Shown here: positions 12,401 through 26,591 of the stretch, in pieces | Layout: every line of letters starts with the position of its first letter | Position numbering within the stretch: position 1 is the first letter of the stretch | DNA from: Sipunculus nudus | Taxonomy: Eukaryota > Annelida > Sipuncula > Golfingiida > Sipunculidae | Reading direction: 5' to 3' | NCBI GenBank assembly: GCA_026874595.1 | Contig: CM049306.1 | Span: forward strand, 6,753,519-6,817,518 | Length of the DNA: 64,000 bases | The notes under the pieces: generated by a model | The model's input: only the letters and a program-made list of their open reading frames with translations | Databases searched by the model: none | What the model was told of the DNA's origin: nothing | Translations under genes and position numbers: made by a program

Positions 12401-13625
12401 ATCAGTTCCTTCAGACTGGTGGGGCCATCTGTATTTTTCTTGAATTTTTACACATTTTTACCCCGCCCCCCCCCCCCCCCCCCAAAGTGGCTGGGGCATA
12501 CAGTTTTGCCCTAGCAATGACAACATGACACTCGGGCCTTTGGTGAAAAACTGAAGGGCATGGAGACATGATGCTAGTCAATACAGAACTACCATTCTAA
12601 GGATTGTATCAAAATGTTTTCTGTCTGGTATTATTTGGCATCACATGCTTATATGGTCGTATTATATGTGCACAAAAATAATGATATTATTACCTCCTTT
12701 CATTACTGGGGCACCAAATCCGTGAAGCGGTTCTTCTGGTTCAAATATGAAAGTATCACGGCGGGGTCGTTTATGTAAAACTTTGAAGTCGGAAACCAAA
12801 TAAATAAAGCAGTTTAAGGCATCTACAAAATGCTAACGCTTCAATAAATTTTTTTTTCCATTGAATAAGATCTGTATTATCATTCTGTGAAGAATCATAG
12901 ATATCCATTCTGTAATCTGAATTGTGCTCGGATGCCATCTCAGAAGTCACACAGAAGTGCTGGGATGTGATCCAAATGTGTATTAACTCTGAAGTCACAG
13001 AGACGCACTGGTTAACTTATGGTTGGTTAAGAGCCACAGTCCGAATGCAGTTTCATTATAATTATAATTGCATGCATATTTTTAAATTGCTTATGCATGA
13101 TTCTGCTTTTAATGAGTGTATAATACAATACAGACTTTTTTGAAAATAGAAATTTTCATAGTAAATGCACATGTATGTACTGACATTTTTTTTGCAGTGC
13201 TTGCAGATATTGGCCTTATTTTGGTGTGTGGGCTCATAATGACAACTTACAGATAGAGTTCGAGTTTTGTCCCAGTTGACCTACTTCTGACTGTAGGACT
13301 GCTCCTGAACAGAGAAAATTTCATGAAAATTGAAAATTTTCATGATTAATGCTCATGTACTGACTTTTTTTGGCAATGCCTGCAGTAATGGCCTAATTTT
13401 TGGTGTGTGGCAGCAAAATGACCACTTACGGATGGAGTTCACGTTTCGTCCCGGTTGACCTACTTTTGACCCGGATAATTAAAAATTTGATACCAAGGCT
13501 TCTGTATCTGAATAACTAATGCATTGATGATTCTTTGTGTTCATAATCATCATTGAGTGTTCCATAATTTCCTGCAGACTGGTTGTGCCACCTGTATTTT
13601 TTCTTTAATTTTACGTAATTTTTAG
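12400..13625 (+). mobile_element. Fragments of family B and C elements
   Basis: A fragment at about 12461-12510 has a C run followed by AAAGTGGCTGGGGCATA, a decayed family B 5' end. At 13170-13480 there are two family B units (GCAATGCCTGCAG, TTTTTGGTGTGTGG, TTGACCTACTTTTGACC). At 13575-13600 there is CTGCAGACTGGTTGTGCCAC from family C. These are broken copies in the same orientation. Confidence 0.6.
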
Positions 13626-13972
13626 CTCATTTGACTGAAAGTCATCCAAACCTTAGTGATCACCATTTGTCCTTGTCCAGCCAGCCAGCCTGCAGTTCGT
13701 TAACAGGGCACAAATCATAACCATAAAGCCTAGAATCGTTATCCTATGTTTAACCCCCAAGAATAATTAAGAAACACTAATTGCCAGGTTTCTCAGGAAA
13801 GGCTAGATCAGTAGATGGCTTGTTATTAAACTGGGTGTGCTAATGAGTTTTGAAGAACTTAAGCTGATATACATGAATGATGATGCCACCTGCAGTATCT
13901 TAAGTTGCCTGTGCAAGGCCATATGGTCAACATGTCAGTTTGCTGAGCGCCGTGACCAATGGGTCACTTGTT
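13622..13972 (+). mobile_element. Family C element, minimal copy
   Basis: It starts TTTAGCTCATTTGACTGAAA, continues with a short leader and GGGCACAAATCATAACC, and ends GTGACCAATGGGTCACTTGTT. Only about 350 bases, so the internal tandem array is almost absent, which shows the minimal unit with both ends. Confidence 0.65.
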
Positions 13973-13974
13973 AT

Positions 13975-14950
13975 TTCCTTAGAATCAAATTATTTTCATA
14001 ATCAACCCCAGAACATTTTAAAGTTTTTAGCATAACATTTTGATATATGTGACAATAGTGCTTGCGGGTTTTGTTTTGCAATGCAGTCAAATCACATGAT
14101 CATGTCATCGACCAGACAGGTTTATCAATTACACTATTTATATAGATTCATGTTTTTATTCCGTTGATGTTCTTAAATGTAGACTTTTAATCTTAAGGTT
14201 TCAAAGACAGACAGAACCTCTTCACCTGCTGGTGAGGTCCCATGGGTTTTTAAACGCACTAAATGTTTCTTATCTTATCTCAGACTTGACACAAAACTTA
14301 AACATTGTAAAATATACTCTCTCATGGCCTTAGTGAGTGTTGTGTATATTTTGTAGGACAGGAGAGATACATTGTAGCTGTGTTCTGATTCTGATAACAG
14401 ATAGTTATTTACTCTATAACTATTTGAAGGTGAAGGATGTGCTGTCTCAATACCAGATGGTGTATGATATCTATAGAACATCGCAGAATTAAATGTTAAG
14501 GACGAGCCATTCTACTCAGTCCATTATCTGTACAGGAACTGTTGCTTTGCAGCTGTGGGGAGATTTTGGAGTGTAAAAGACTTGGGCAGAGCAGGTTTTG
14601 TATAATTAATATTATAATTTCATTATTTATTACTTTGGTGATTTACCACATTGTATTACAATATTAGCAAAATCATAACTGTTTATTTGTTTTGCGTAAT
14701 GTGCCCTTTCTTTTGTGACCACTCAGCAGAACTGGATCGAATTTTGTTGTTTCAAGAAATCTGTCAAATGTCTCACCTCTGAGCTGAATATTTGGCTCCA
14801 AAGATTTAATAATATTGATTAAAATGGTTTTTAGAATTAATCATTCAATTGTCATAATTAAGCATAGGTAAGAATGTTTCAGGGAGCAGCCTGTAAGCCC
14901 ATTTGTGGCTTAAGTTGTTAGTTTGTCACTTGTATTTATGTGATGACATT
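13975..14950. other. Non-coding, nothing recognised
   Basis: No conserved coding sequence, RNA gene or repeat end was found between the two flanking elements. Confidence 0.4.
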
Positions 14951-14952
14951 CA

Positions 14953-16976
14953 ATAATTGTATCCGCCAAAATAAAGTTTTGTGGATACTAAGTTTTTGAC
15001 CGGGTTCCGCTGCCGCCGCCGCGTTCGTTTCCGGAGAACTCCTCAGAGACTACTGGCAGATTTTTCCAAAACTTACACCAGTTATCGGGTCACACGGGTG
15101 AACTGGTGCCTAACCAATTGGCCTTGACCTCTGACCTTTCCTCTCTGCCCAACTTCAGTTTGTGCGTCTGTTTCCACACATAAACCCACATATCTTGGGA
15201 ACAGTTTGACCGATCAGGAAAAAAATTTGGTACAAATGTAGCCCTTGGATAGTTTTATAACATACACAAGAAAATGGTGGCGCCACCTGCAACCATGTTT
15301 GCTCAGTGTCCATCTGTTCATCTACCTTGGGTTAAAATCACTCATCTCTGCAGTGGTTTGACTAATTCACCTGAAATTCGGCATGCGTATACATCCTAGA
15401 AAGCTTTCTTGATTTTATGACAGGTGGCGCCACATACATTCATGTTCACGCTGCAGACATCCAAGCTCATATCTCAGGAACCTTTTGACCAATCAGGAAA
15501 GAAAATTTACACAAATGTAGCCCTTTGATAGCTTTTTAACATACACAAATATGGTGGCGCCACCTGCAGCAATTTTTGCACAGCGTCCATCTGTTTGTCT
15601 TCCTTGGGTTAAAATCACTCATATCTCTGCAGTGGTTTGACCAAATTACCTGAAATTCGGCATGCGTATACATCCCGCATAGCTTTCTTGATTTTATGAC
15701 AGGTGGCGCCACCTACATTCACGTTCACGTTGTAGATATCCATGCTTATATCTCCGGACTCGTTTGACCAATCATGAAAAAAATTTTACTCAAATGTAGC
15801 CCTCGGATAGCTTTATAACATACACAAAAATGGTGAGCCACCTGCAGCCATTTTTGCACAGCGTCCATCTGTTTGTCTGCCTTGGGTTAAAATCACTCAT
15901 ATCTCTGCAGTGGTTTGACTAATTCACCTGAAATTTGGCATGCGTATACATCCTAGATAGCTTTCTTGATTTTATGACAGGTGGCGCCACCTACATTCAT
16001 GTTCACACTGCAGACATCCAAGCTCATATCAGGAACCGTTTGACCAATCAGGAAAAAAAATTTACACAAATGTAGCCCTTGGACAGCTTTATAACGTACA
16101 CAAATATGGTGGCGCCACCTGCAGCAATTTTTTGCAAAGCTTCCATCTGTTTGTCTGCCTTGGGTTAAAATCACTCATATCTCTGCAGTGGTTTGACCAA
16201 ATTACCTGAAATTTGGCATGCATATACATCCCGCATAGCTTTCTTGAATTTATGACAGGTGGCGCCACCTTCATTCACGTTCACGCTGTAGATATCCATG
16301 CTTTTATCTCCGGACTCGTTCGACCAATCAGGGAAAAAATTTGACACAAATGTAGCCCTTGGATAGCTTTATAACATACACAAATATGGTGGCACCACCT
16401 GCAGCAATTTTTGCACAGCGTCCATCTGTTTGTCTTCCTTGGGTTAAAATCACTCATATCTCTGCAGTGGTTTGACCAAATTACCTGAAATTCGGCATGC
16501 TTATACATCCTAGATAGCTTTCTTGATTTTATGACAGGTGGCGCCACCTACATTCACGTTCACGTTGTAGATATCCATGCTTATATCTCCGGACTCGTTT
16601 GACCAATCATGAAAAAAATTTTACTCAAATGTAGCCCTCGGATAGCTTTATAACATACACAAAAATGGTGAGCCACCTGCAGCCATTTTTGCACAGCGTC
16701 CATCTGTTTGTCTGCTGTGGGATAAAATCACTCATTTCTCTGCAGTGGTTTGACTTTTCCACCTGTAATTTTGCATGGGTATACATTTTGGATAGTTTCT
16801 CATTCAAATAACAGGTGGCGCCACCTACAATCATGTTTACCTGGCAGACATCCATTCTAATATGTAACACATGTAATTTATTTCCCATTGCCACTCAATC
16901 GATGCTTCACTTCACCCGTCCTACTCTGATTTTGGCGGATACACGTAGTCGCTTGTCGACTACCCGTATTCTAGTT
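14953..16976 (+). mobile_element. Family A HINE-like element, copy 2
   Basis: It starts TTGTATCCGCCAAAATAAAG and has about seven half-units with GGTGGCGCCACC or a one-base variant. It ends TTTTGGCGGATACAC, then the hairpin GTAGTCGCTTGTCGACTAC, then CCGTATTCTAGTT. The orientation is opposite to copy 1. Confidence 0.8.
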
Positions 16977-16979
16977 GGT

Positions 16980-19575
16980 ACACTTGCTGTTAGTAACTTG
17001 TTGCTGTATTATATATCTAGTCTTTTTGTCCCATTGACTGATATTCTGGGTCACAGCTTCATTTTATGCAGGATTACTGTTTTTCTTGATACTCCATGAA
17101 TATAAATCCATCATTACTGTGTGTGGGCTAGCCGTACTGAAGCAGCACTGTTCATAATGGCCATACTTTGTAGTTGGCACAATGTGTACTGTGCTGTATC
17201 ATGTATTTACATGGTGGTGTAGTCACAATATATGCTGTCGGCTCTGGTGAAAAATTGATGCATAATGCAGTGATTGACTTGTCGCACACTCTGGTCCGGG
17301 GAAGGTGTCTCAGACGTACACGAAGAAGACATTTTTTCATGTTGTTTATTCTGACAGGCTTATATCATATGTACCAGGTATACACATGAGCTCTACATCT
17401 TGATCATCATTTGATCGAATAACCTTGTACCGGCTCAAAATCTTCTGAAATATTTATATAAATTACATCACGTCCCCATTGTTAGTTACTTATTTTTTGT
17501 CAGAGGAAAGTCTGTTTACATTCTTTACAGATAAATTGGGCAAAGGACCATTTGGGGTAAGATGGGATCATATACAAACAGGAGTGGGTTATTGATGTGC
17601 CCAACAATGTAGAGTGCTCTTGTATAATAAGGGTATAAGAGATGACATACATGGCACACTGAATTAGTGAATGAGTCTAAAAGGGGCGTTTTTGGACCCT
17701 GATAAAGAGAGCTTCGACAGAGAAGAATGGTTTGATATATGGCAGACTAATAGGTCATGTACATCATTAATTATCTTGGTTTATTATTAGTAGTATACAG
17801 GACCTTTCTTTGCTTGAGTAAGGTTGTTGATATTTGTCCATTTATCAGGACGAGAGTAAGTACAGCTTGTGTGGGTCTGTTTAAGTAATTAATATTTACT
17901 CATCCCAAGCCAGCTAGATCTATATGTCAGTGAGTCAACACCTCTGAACTCCATAGTGCTTTGCATACTGAGTTCGTTCCTGAGGCTGTTACCTTTTAGA
18001 AAGTGCTCAAGGGATCACACATTTCTTTATTTACAATATAAATAAGCTTGCACAGTTTGCTGATTTCTGAAAGAACTGTTTGAACACAGTATACTAATAG
18101 TGCTAGGAAAATATGAATATTGTATTAATACATCACACTGTACAATACAACTGACCTGGTAAACTCTGAAAATGTGGCATAGTAACTTTATATGATATCT
18201 ATAAGAATGCATTCTCATGTACACCAGAGATTGTTGTTAATTATATATGAAGAGTTACTTCTACACCTGAGATATGATTACCTGGGCAAAGTCTTACTGT
18301 ATGGCACTGAACAATGGTACATTGAGCTGGAGTCAAGGTCCGCTAATAGTTTACCTGTGGTGGCATAATCAACAAGACCCTGGTGGTCAGTATATAATCA
18401 ACAAGGCCATGGTCCAGGTGGTCAGTATTACATGTAGTACAGGTGTGGTCAGTGTAAAGCCAGTACAGAAAATTGGGAACAACCATTAACAACTGTCAGG
18501 TGAGGCTAGGTTCTGTAAGGTATTAATGAATTATCTGTTCATGTAATGGTGCACATGTTCATGCCCAAGCCAGGTATTTATATTAAACATGGATATAAGA
18601 TGCAATAAATTTAAATATGTGTATTTAACTATAATGTGTTTGCCCAGCCTACATGTTTAACGTTATGATTTGGTGAAAGCCAGATTCTAGTGCACATGCA
18701 TGGCACGTTTTTGCATGTGTATGCTCCAACTAACATATATAGGTGTTTATGTTGTGTGAAATGGATTAAATTGTAAAGACACGTCTTCGCATAGTTGTTT
18801 AAATGATAAAATCTCACAAATTTTGCACTAAAGTGAGCAGCTTTCTAAATGTTTCTTTAATTAGCTACTTTAGTAACCATGTATGATGGATGACCATTTA
18901 TTAAACAGTAACACAATTCATAAACTGTGGCAAAATGTATGAGTAAAAGTTTATTTGTAAATCCAACAACCTTTGCATTCCATCAGGGTTTGTATGGGCC
19001 CTTCAGAATCATGAAAGTCCCAGAATTCAGAACTGCAGAGTAAGTTGAAGTGCATATATACAGAAAAATGACCAGAAGTCCTTAAAATTCCTAAAATAGT
19101 TGCATTTGTGCAGTTCTATCTTTAAATTTTATTGCTGGTGAATGCTGTTAGAATTATTTGAACAGTGAAAAGTTGGACAGCGTGGCTTTTCAGTGTAGTC
19201 TTGGTCCCTGTAAATGTGTACTCCCAGTCCCCGAGTCTTGTCATGTGACTGTTTCAAGTGACCTCGGTTAACTTTGTCACCAGACAGGGATGAGGGTGTC
19301 AGTCATCTGCATGATAATGGTTTTGTCAGAAATCTACACCATTTTCCAGCAATATGGATATGTATATTGGTGTTTAATTGTTAAGTGAAGTAGTAGATTT
19401 GCCCCATTCTCTGACAAGCTCTGAATAAAGAAATAATTCCACAATCTTTCAAAATTATTTGAAATGATTGTCATCATTACAGCTCTTTCCTGAACAGTGT
19501 AATAATTTATCAGTCTTTTATGTACAGCATAACAGGTATGTGTTTGTGGACTACACAAACGTCTTTTTTTTTTTT
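16980..19575. other. Non-coding DNA, no feature recognised
   Basis: Only short chance frames. No domain-like translation was seen on either strand. It probably belongs to the 5' intron of the transporter gene or to intergenic DNA. Confidence 0.4.
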
Positions 19576-20047
19576 AATGACCCCGCAACAAAGTGGCCGG
19601 GGCATATAGTTTTACCCATGTCCGTCATTCTGTCATTCAGTCCTTCCGTCATTCCGAAATGAAACGGTTGAACAGACTTTTTTTCGCAATGCCTGCAGAT
19701 ATTGGGCCTGATTTTTGGTGTGTGGGCATATTATGACCAGTTACAGATTGAGTTGGTTGACCTACTTTTGACCGTATGACAGCTCCTGCACATAGAAAAT
19801 TTCATGAAAAATAGAAATTTTCATGACAAATGCACATGAACCGACTTTATTTCGCAATGCTTGCAGATATTGGCCTAATTTTTGGTGTGTGGCAGGAAAT
19901 GACCACTTACAGATCAAGCATTTTGTCCTGGTTTACCTTCTTTTGACCGTATGACAGCTCCTGAACATAGAAAAGTTTACAAACTTTAACAAATATTTCT
20001 AATTTGCTGTAGGCGGGGGCATTCGTGTCTTTCCGTCACATCTGGTT
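19576..20047 (+). mobile_element. Family B HINE-like element, short copy
   Basis: It starts ATGACCCCGCAACAAAGTGG and GGCATATAGTTTTACCC, has about two 180-base units, and ends AGGCGGGGGCATTCGTG followed by a decayed hairpin and TCTGGTT. Same design as the longer copies at 40067 and 52181. Confidence 0.75.
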
Positions 20048-20049
20048 TT

Positions 20050-23000
20050 TTTTGTGTTTTTTTTTTACCATGCAGTATACATTTTGTGACTTGCAAGTAC
20101 CAATACAGATTTGTCACCGAGCAGCTCAGACCCCTTCCCTGAGAAGCACTGAGTGACCCAGGGTGCAGTCACATGACAATGACTCTACTGCAGCATGTCA
20201 CGTGACTCCCGGCTGTTACCTCAGAGAGATCCCAGAAATTCCCCTTTGACCATATGATGCTCAGCTGATCGCACAATGAGAGAAAACTGTGGTTATTATG
20301 TAAGTTGGGTAATAAACCAGGATGGCAGTGGTTTGAAATGTTGACTCTGTCAGCTTTTTATTAGGTTTTTGTCTCCATGCACATGACATTCAAGTTGTCT
20401 GTGGTCCCTGTGTTGAGTGAAACTTTGACATCTGCCACATAGCCACATCAGCAGAAAATATGAGCCCACCCTAGTGAATAAAATAAATTGCAATCCCTGT
20501 CATCATTATAGCCACGTTAACCAGGTATCATGTAATCAGCCTCCCGGATATCTAAAATAATTCAACTGTTATGCCTGGATTTCAGTGAAAATTTGTGGAC
20601 TCGTTGATCAAAAAAAGAAGAATGTGTACATTAAATTTTGGAGTTTCTTTCTATCTGGTATGTGTGCAGGATTGATTTTGTCTGAGATCATGTCATCGAA
20701 GTCTCCTGTAATAATTTTTTACCATCAACATTTTAACAAGCTAGCTGAGGGATTATCTCTGCTGACTGGTTCATTCCTTAGCCACATCTGTGACTATATA
20801 GTCCTCAGTATCAGGGATACATAAATTCATAATGATCTACATAATGTGAGAACCACAGGCAGGTTTATTACAGACCCAGATGACAGTATCCTGGGCTTTA
20901 TATATAACCAGCAGTTGTTTTTATGGTCGTGTTGTTGTCATCTGGCTGTTACTACAGGATCATGGGTGTAACATATCAGCTGTACAGACTATGTACATAA
21001 TAAACCCTGATCTGCCTGTTACGACATTTATCACACACAGTGACACACATGTGCAGTTAGCAAGGTAAGCCTCAATCTGTGATCATGTTTTCTTCTCAGT
21101 ATTTTTTTTTTTGGACCAGTAACTGTCAAGTGACTAATAAAGTTCAGGAATAACTTTTGATTTATTCCGGCATATAAAGAAGAAAATTTTCAGTGTATCA
21201 TCTCAACTTGCTTAGTTAATAAGCTCTTTCATAAAATCTCCTCTCTGTCTCAGCCTGTCAGCCCCATTTTGTCTGTTTTTATGCATATCACCCAGAAATT
21301 AAATCCTGCTGAATTTTACATACATTTTGTTTAGGGGTGGGTCTTGAGAAGGGGAAGAAGTGGTTTGAACCCCCATGAGCACTGTCACTCTCCCAGCACC
21401 ATCTGACTGATAGATTGTGTCATGTAAGCCATGCATCAAGTATGGATATGGTGTCAGAATATGGAAGTGAAATGGTCTTTGAGGGAGAATGATTTTTTTT
21501 TTTTTTTGCATCCTGACTGCATCACCTAACAAGATCTCTGTGCCATGTCTCCTGCTTAGAGACACATGAAAAACAGATGAAAAGCTCAAAAAGACAACTT
21601 TTAAATATGATAAAAATCCAATAATAACTAAATCTTTTTAAGTAAAAGTCTTTTTAAAGTTTATTTCATCAATAATTCAGTTATCACCTGATAAGTTAAG
21701 GAGGGTTTAAATCCTTCATTTACTAATGCCATTCATTAATATGAAATTATAATGTAATAACTAAATGAGCTGAAAATAATGTTACAGATGAGATATGATC
21801 TGTGCTTAAGTGTAACATTATAAGTGTCGGATATCATTTCTTACAGTCTAGCTTTTCTTCACAGAATCAAGATCCATGGGAGAGAGATCACCTGTAGTAA
21901 GGACTGTTAAATCATTTCTGGAGCTTAAATTCTGTCTATAGGGTTTAGAATAATCCAGTTGCTGTGACCTGTATCTGATACAGTAGGGCAACTCATTACG
22001 GTTCCTGCTTAGACTATACACAGAGTGTTTATGTAAAATTCACCTTTATCGTTTTCAGCTTTGTGATGGTATGGGATGGGAACTGACAGCTTCCAAGTAC
22101 AGTATCTGTACAAGTATGCCACGCCCCTCCCACTCTTCTGGTACTTACCTGTAGTTGTTGTACTAACTGTCCAGGAGAGGGGCCATGGTCTGACCTTACG
22201 GTACTGCAGTTTGTACTGTTGTTTTCATGAAATACTTTGAATAGGATCGGCACAGCCGTGTGACAGCCTGTTATGTTCTTATAAAATTCTGATATCTCCT
22301 GTTGTGTTCTCAGAACCTACAGCTGACCATGAACTCCTGCTGTTAAAACTAAGACTGACATTTGTTTGTGGAGAACTTTGTTATATATATAGCAGTCCAT
22401 TCCCTGGCTTAAAATTATTATAGTTTGCATACAATTACGGTGAGGCTCATGTATACAAGGCTGTATGCTGTCATATATAGGGCTATGTGCTGACAGAAAT
22501 TCCATATAGAAGTCGCAATATGGGAAACTAACAAGGGAGAAACCCTTGCAGAAGACAGATTGTGCTGTGTATGGAAAAATTTAATAAAATTGTAAATTGA
22601 TGGACACATTTCCTTCAGTTCATACAGAGTTGTTCATGTACTGTGATATATCTCTGCTTAACAGGCATGGTCCATTAGTCAAATGTAAATTCTTTCATGA
22701 TCAGGTGCAAATCAGTCACCTATGACTAATAGTTTGCCCAAAGGTGATTTTAAAAAGTAGGCTTTATTTGAGATATAGGGCAAACAGGGACAAAAATTGG
22801 CAACACTGGAGAATCAGCTTAAAATTTAAATTGTTGTAGTGTTATTGTGTGGTATCATATCATATATGTATCATTTCATAAAACATAGGTTAAGGTGTTT
22901 ATCAGATATTGCTGTCCTTTTCAAATTTTAGGGAATGGTAAATGGATGTTATGGTTTTGTTAGTGCTGATGACATGCATTGTATTTAACCTGAAAGTACC

Positions 23001-24035
23001 CAGTTCAGATGTTGTTTGAATTCATCTTCATCTTCATATATACAGCAGGCAGTGCCCCGGTCACTCTCCTCTTCTTTAAAATTTGTTGATGTTTTACTCT
23101 TTTGAAAAGTGTTACAAGGGGGTGTGTTTATACTGCTTTTGTAGTATTATAGATTTAGGAAGCCGGCGACGACCACCCTGTTATGACAAGCACTCCTATT
23201 AAGACGACCATTTCTTTTAGGTCTCTGACTCATATAAATCATCATAAAAACTTCCTGCTAACATGACCAGCCCACTCACACACCACTGTGGCTGGTCCCA
23301 CAGGTGGCTGTGTTTGCCAGATTTCCCTGTATATTGTATTTAAACAAGAGCTTTAGTTCTGTATAACTGATCACTCCAGTTGCTGTTTGAGTGGGTTTTG
23401 GTCCAGATTTAATGTTTACATATTTAAAGATAGATAGGGACAGTTCTTTGACATTTTAATCATTGGATTAGCTGCTACAGTTATGAAACTCAGACTCTTC
23501 AGCCAATGGTGTTTGTTTACCACACAAAGTAATGCTCAGAGACCTGTCATTGGCAAGAGAGAGTCACACACAACAGTATTTATAAACATTGAATGTTTGT
23601 TGTGTTACTTTGTTAAGAGTAAGTTGTGTGTGACCCCCATAATGAGGCCTGCTAAGATTGTATCATTTGTTGAGATTAGATTTTATTCACGGAAAATGAT
23701 AAGATAACCGTGTGATGTACAGAACCGGTACCATAACCCTGTTCTCCTGTCTTCAAGTGTGTGACCATGCCACTAGCTGGCTGCATGTACTGACTTTATC
23801 ATCAGGTCAGGGACCGTATGTACCAGTAAATCATCAGGTGAAATTAATAAACAATAACCTGTTTTGTGTTTAAACAGTCATGCTGATTTAATAAAGCATA
23901 CATACGGTGATGAGCATGCAGGTAGGAGGTAACTTTCCTTAACCTGGTCTCTATATGTCATATTGTGGTGAAGCAACCAAATAAATAACCAGGTTATTGA
24001 CCAGATATTTTGAGGAAAGGGCTTCAGAAATTACC
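20050..24035. other. Non-coding DNA, no feature recognised
   Basis: Many short open frames exist, but none gives a recognisable protein and none has convincing paired splice sites. A T run interrupts it at about 21491-21507. Confidence 0.4.
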
Positions 24036-24420
24036 CATTAGTAGGGTCCCGCTTGAAAAGCGGTGCCCTTTTGTGATCACCATGTCAGTCTGTCCATTCT
24101 TCTGTCTGTCAGTGACACTTTCTTTCAAGCATGGTATCTCATCAAGGACATGCCTGATATTTCTCATTTTCACAAGGATGATTGGTATCTATGAGGGCTC
24201 CATCGCTATTGAATTAAAGACCGGTCAGAATTCCAATATGGCCATCACAGCACAATCATTGATATTCTTTTGAGCGCAATAGCTCAACAAGAACATGCTT
24301 GATCTTTCTCAGGGATGATTGGTACTTATGAGGGCTCCATCCCCGTACAATTACACAACCCCCAAGAATCCAGTATGGCGGCCAGACCACAATTGGAGAT
24401 TTTCTGACCCAACTTGACAA
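24036..24420 (+). mobile_element. Family J repeat, truncated copy
   Basis: The start AGGGTCCCGCTTGAAAAGCG, the leader with CTGTCTGTCAGTGACACTTT and units with ATGAGGGCTCCATCGC match the longer copy at 28338-29186. It breaks off at the minisatellite that begins near 24420. Confidence 0.65.
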
Positions 24421-24682
24421 TGATGGACTCTTGTGTATTTCCTAATCATCTTGAAAATGATGGACTCTTATAAAGGTCCTTAAGTTTTATCTTGACAGTG
24501 ATGGACTCTTATAAAGGTCCTTATTATCTTGACAATGACAGACTCTTGTATAGGTCCTTAATAAGTTATCTTAAAAATTATGGACTCTTGTATAGGCCTG
24601 TATCATCCTGTGAATGGTGGACATTTGTATATATATAGGTTCTTATCATCTTGACAGTGACGGACTTGTACAGGTCCTTATT
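24420..24682 (+). repeat. Minisatellite (about 50-bp unit), left part
   Basis: Degenerate units of the type GATGGACTCTTGTATAGGTCC plus TTATCATCTTGACAGT. The same array resumes at 26592, so the family C' element between was inserted into it. Confidence 0.8.
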
Positions 24683-26591
24683 AGCTCAGCTGACTATAAG
24701 TCATCTGAGCTATAGTCGTGGTCCATTGTCCGTCGTCCGTCCGTCTGTCCGTCCGTCCGTCCGTCCGTCCGTCCGTAGATGTGGCACGTTTTGAAACCGT
24801 AAGACCTAGGAATCCAAAATTCAGCATAATGTTAGATGTCCCCAAGATCTCCTACCAAGCCGAAAACTGGGTCTTTGCGACTTCGTTCCTTTGAGAAATT
24901 AAAGAAAAACCTCAATTTTTTATTAAAATCCTATTTTCACACTTCAGGACTGCCTAATATCAAAACCACTCATCTGTTTTTCCTCATATTTACCATAAAT
25001 ATTCCTCTATATAGTTCCTATGTACATGCCAGAAATTAAGTCTGTAAAGTATAATTTCTTTAAGTTATGGGCCCAAACAATTTGGACTTTGTAAAAAATC
25101 AAGAAAAATAATAACTCACTTAAAATTAAAAATTTTGAAAACTAGATTCTATTTTCTCAATTATATAACTATGTTTAATTAAGATTCAATTGTTTACCCA
25201 AAATTAGATCTGAATTTTGTAAATTTTTTAAGTTATTAGCAAAAAAAAAAATCAGTACCTTAAATTTTGCCCAACTTTGACCATGGCACGTTTTTTCCCT
25301 GTAAGCACCATTGATTTAATTTTCACAGCATGTAAACATAAATATTTAGTTTGTCTAAATCTGAAATTTGAAAATAAAAGCTTGAAAATTAAGCTAGTTA
25401 TTGATTTTTTTTCTGTAGTCACTTGCTTTGATTACAGATGCAGGGTCCCACTCCAGGTCACTGGAAGTCAGCTATGCCAGGGTTTCTGATTTGTTACAGT
25501 CACTGGGGGAGATCCCCTGCTGTGACAGGTGTACAGTTATTCTCATATCACCACCCCAATCACCCCCCCCCCCCCCCCCCCCCCCCGCAAACCCAACCCA
25601 CCAAGTGTTATGCAGTAATTGTTATTGTTTTCACTGTATCTCCTTAATTGTAATGCTGTTTCCACTCCGATATGCAAAAACTTCCCTTGAAAAAATAATT
25701 CAAGGTGTAATCCAGAAGATGCAATGTTGTGTAATGTAGCAATTTTAAAGAAATCAATTTTCTTTTAAATGATTTTAACAAATATAAATGAACCCATCAG
25801 TATGCTTAAATTATTATAAAATATGAAGCACATTATGGATAAATAAAGACACAATTAAAAATTGTGAAATCTAAATCAAGTATTATTTTTAGATATTTAT
25901 TGTTTTGCAGATTTAAAAGATATATTTTTGTGGTAAAAAATAAATAAACATTTGTATGCATGATGTGGTGTTATCTGACAAGATTGAGATTTATGATGAT
26001 GCAGTTGAGAATTATGAATCAACTTTTATATTCAGATATATATGTTAAATTGGAAATGTATAGAAATATAAACTTAAATTAGAAAATAATTGATGTGATA
26101 AAAAAATGAGGATTTAATACAAACATTTGTTCATTATTTTCCTGCCTCAGCAGAATTTGAGATCAGGCTTTGTTTGCCCTGTTTTATGTTGTTAATTAGC
26201 TATATTTCAGCTGTATACATTTCATAAAAAAATACATATATAATTAAAAATATATATTATGCAAAAAAATAGATTCAATTGAACAAATGTGTAAACTACT
26301 GAAATGTCAACAGTTAATCGAAAAAAAACCAACTAATGATCATGTAAATAGTACAGATCATTTGTTCACAAACTGCTCACATGCTTTAGTTTCAACATTA
26401 GGAAACACATGGTCAGGTCACAAAATATTTTTTGCAACAATATCTTGTTCATCAATACAAACCAATCATATAAACCAACCATGGCCTTTATTACCTCTTC
26501 CTCTTACACTTTATCTCCATTAAATATTATTTTAGATTTTTACCTTCAAGGTTAACGTCAGCTGAGCACAGTGACCCATAGGTCCCTTGTC
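24683..26591 (+). mobile_element. Family C' HINE-like element inserted in a minisatellite
   Basis: It starts TTAGCTCAGCTGACTATAAG with a run of TCCG/CCGT at 24728-24778. The long body shares GATGTGGCACGTTTTGAAAC and TTAAATTTTGCCCAACTTTG with the copies at 47080, 50215 and 56410. It ends CAGCTGAGCACAGTGACCCA then TAGGTCCCTTGT. A C run lies at 25563-25586. Confidence 0.75.
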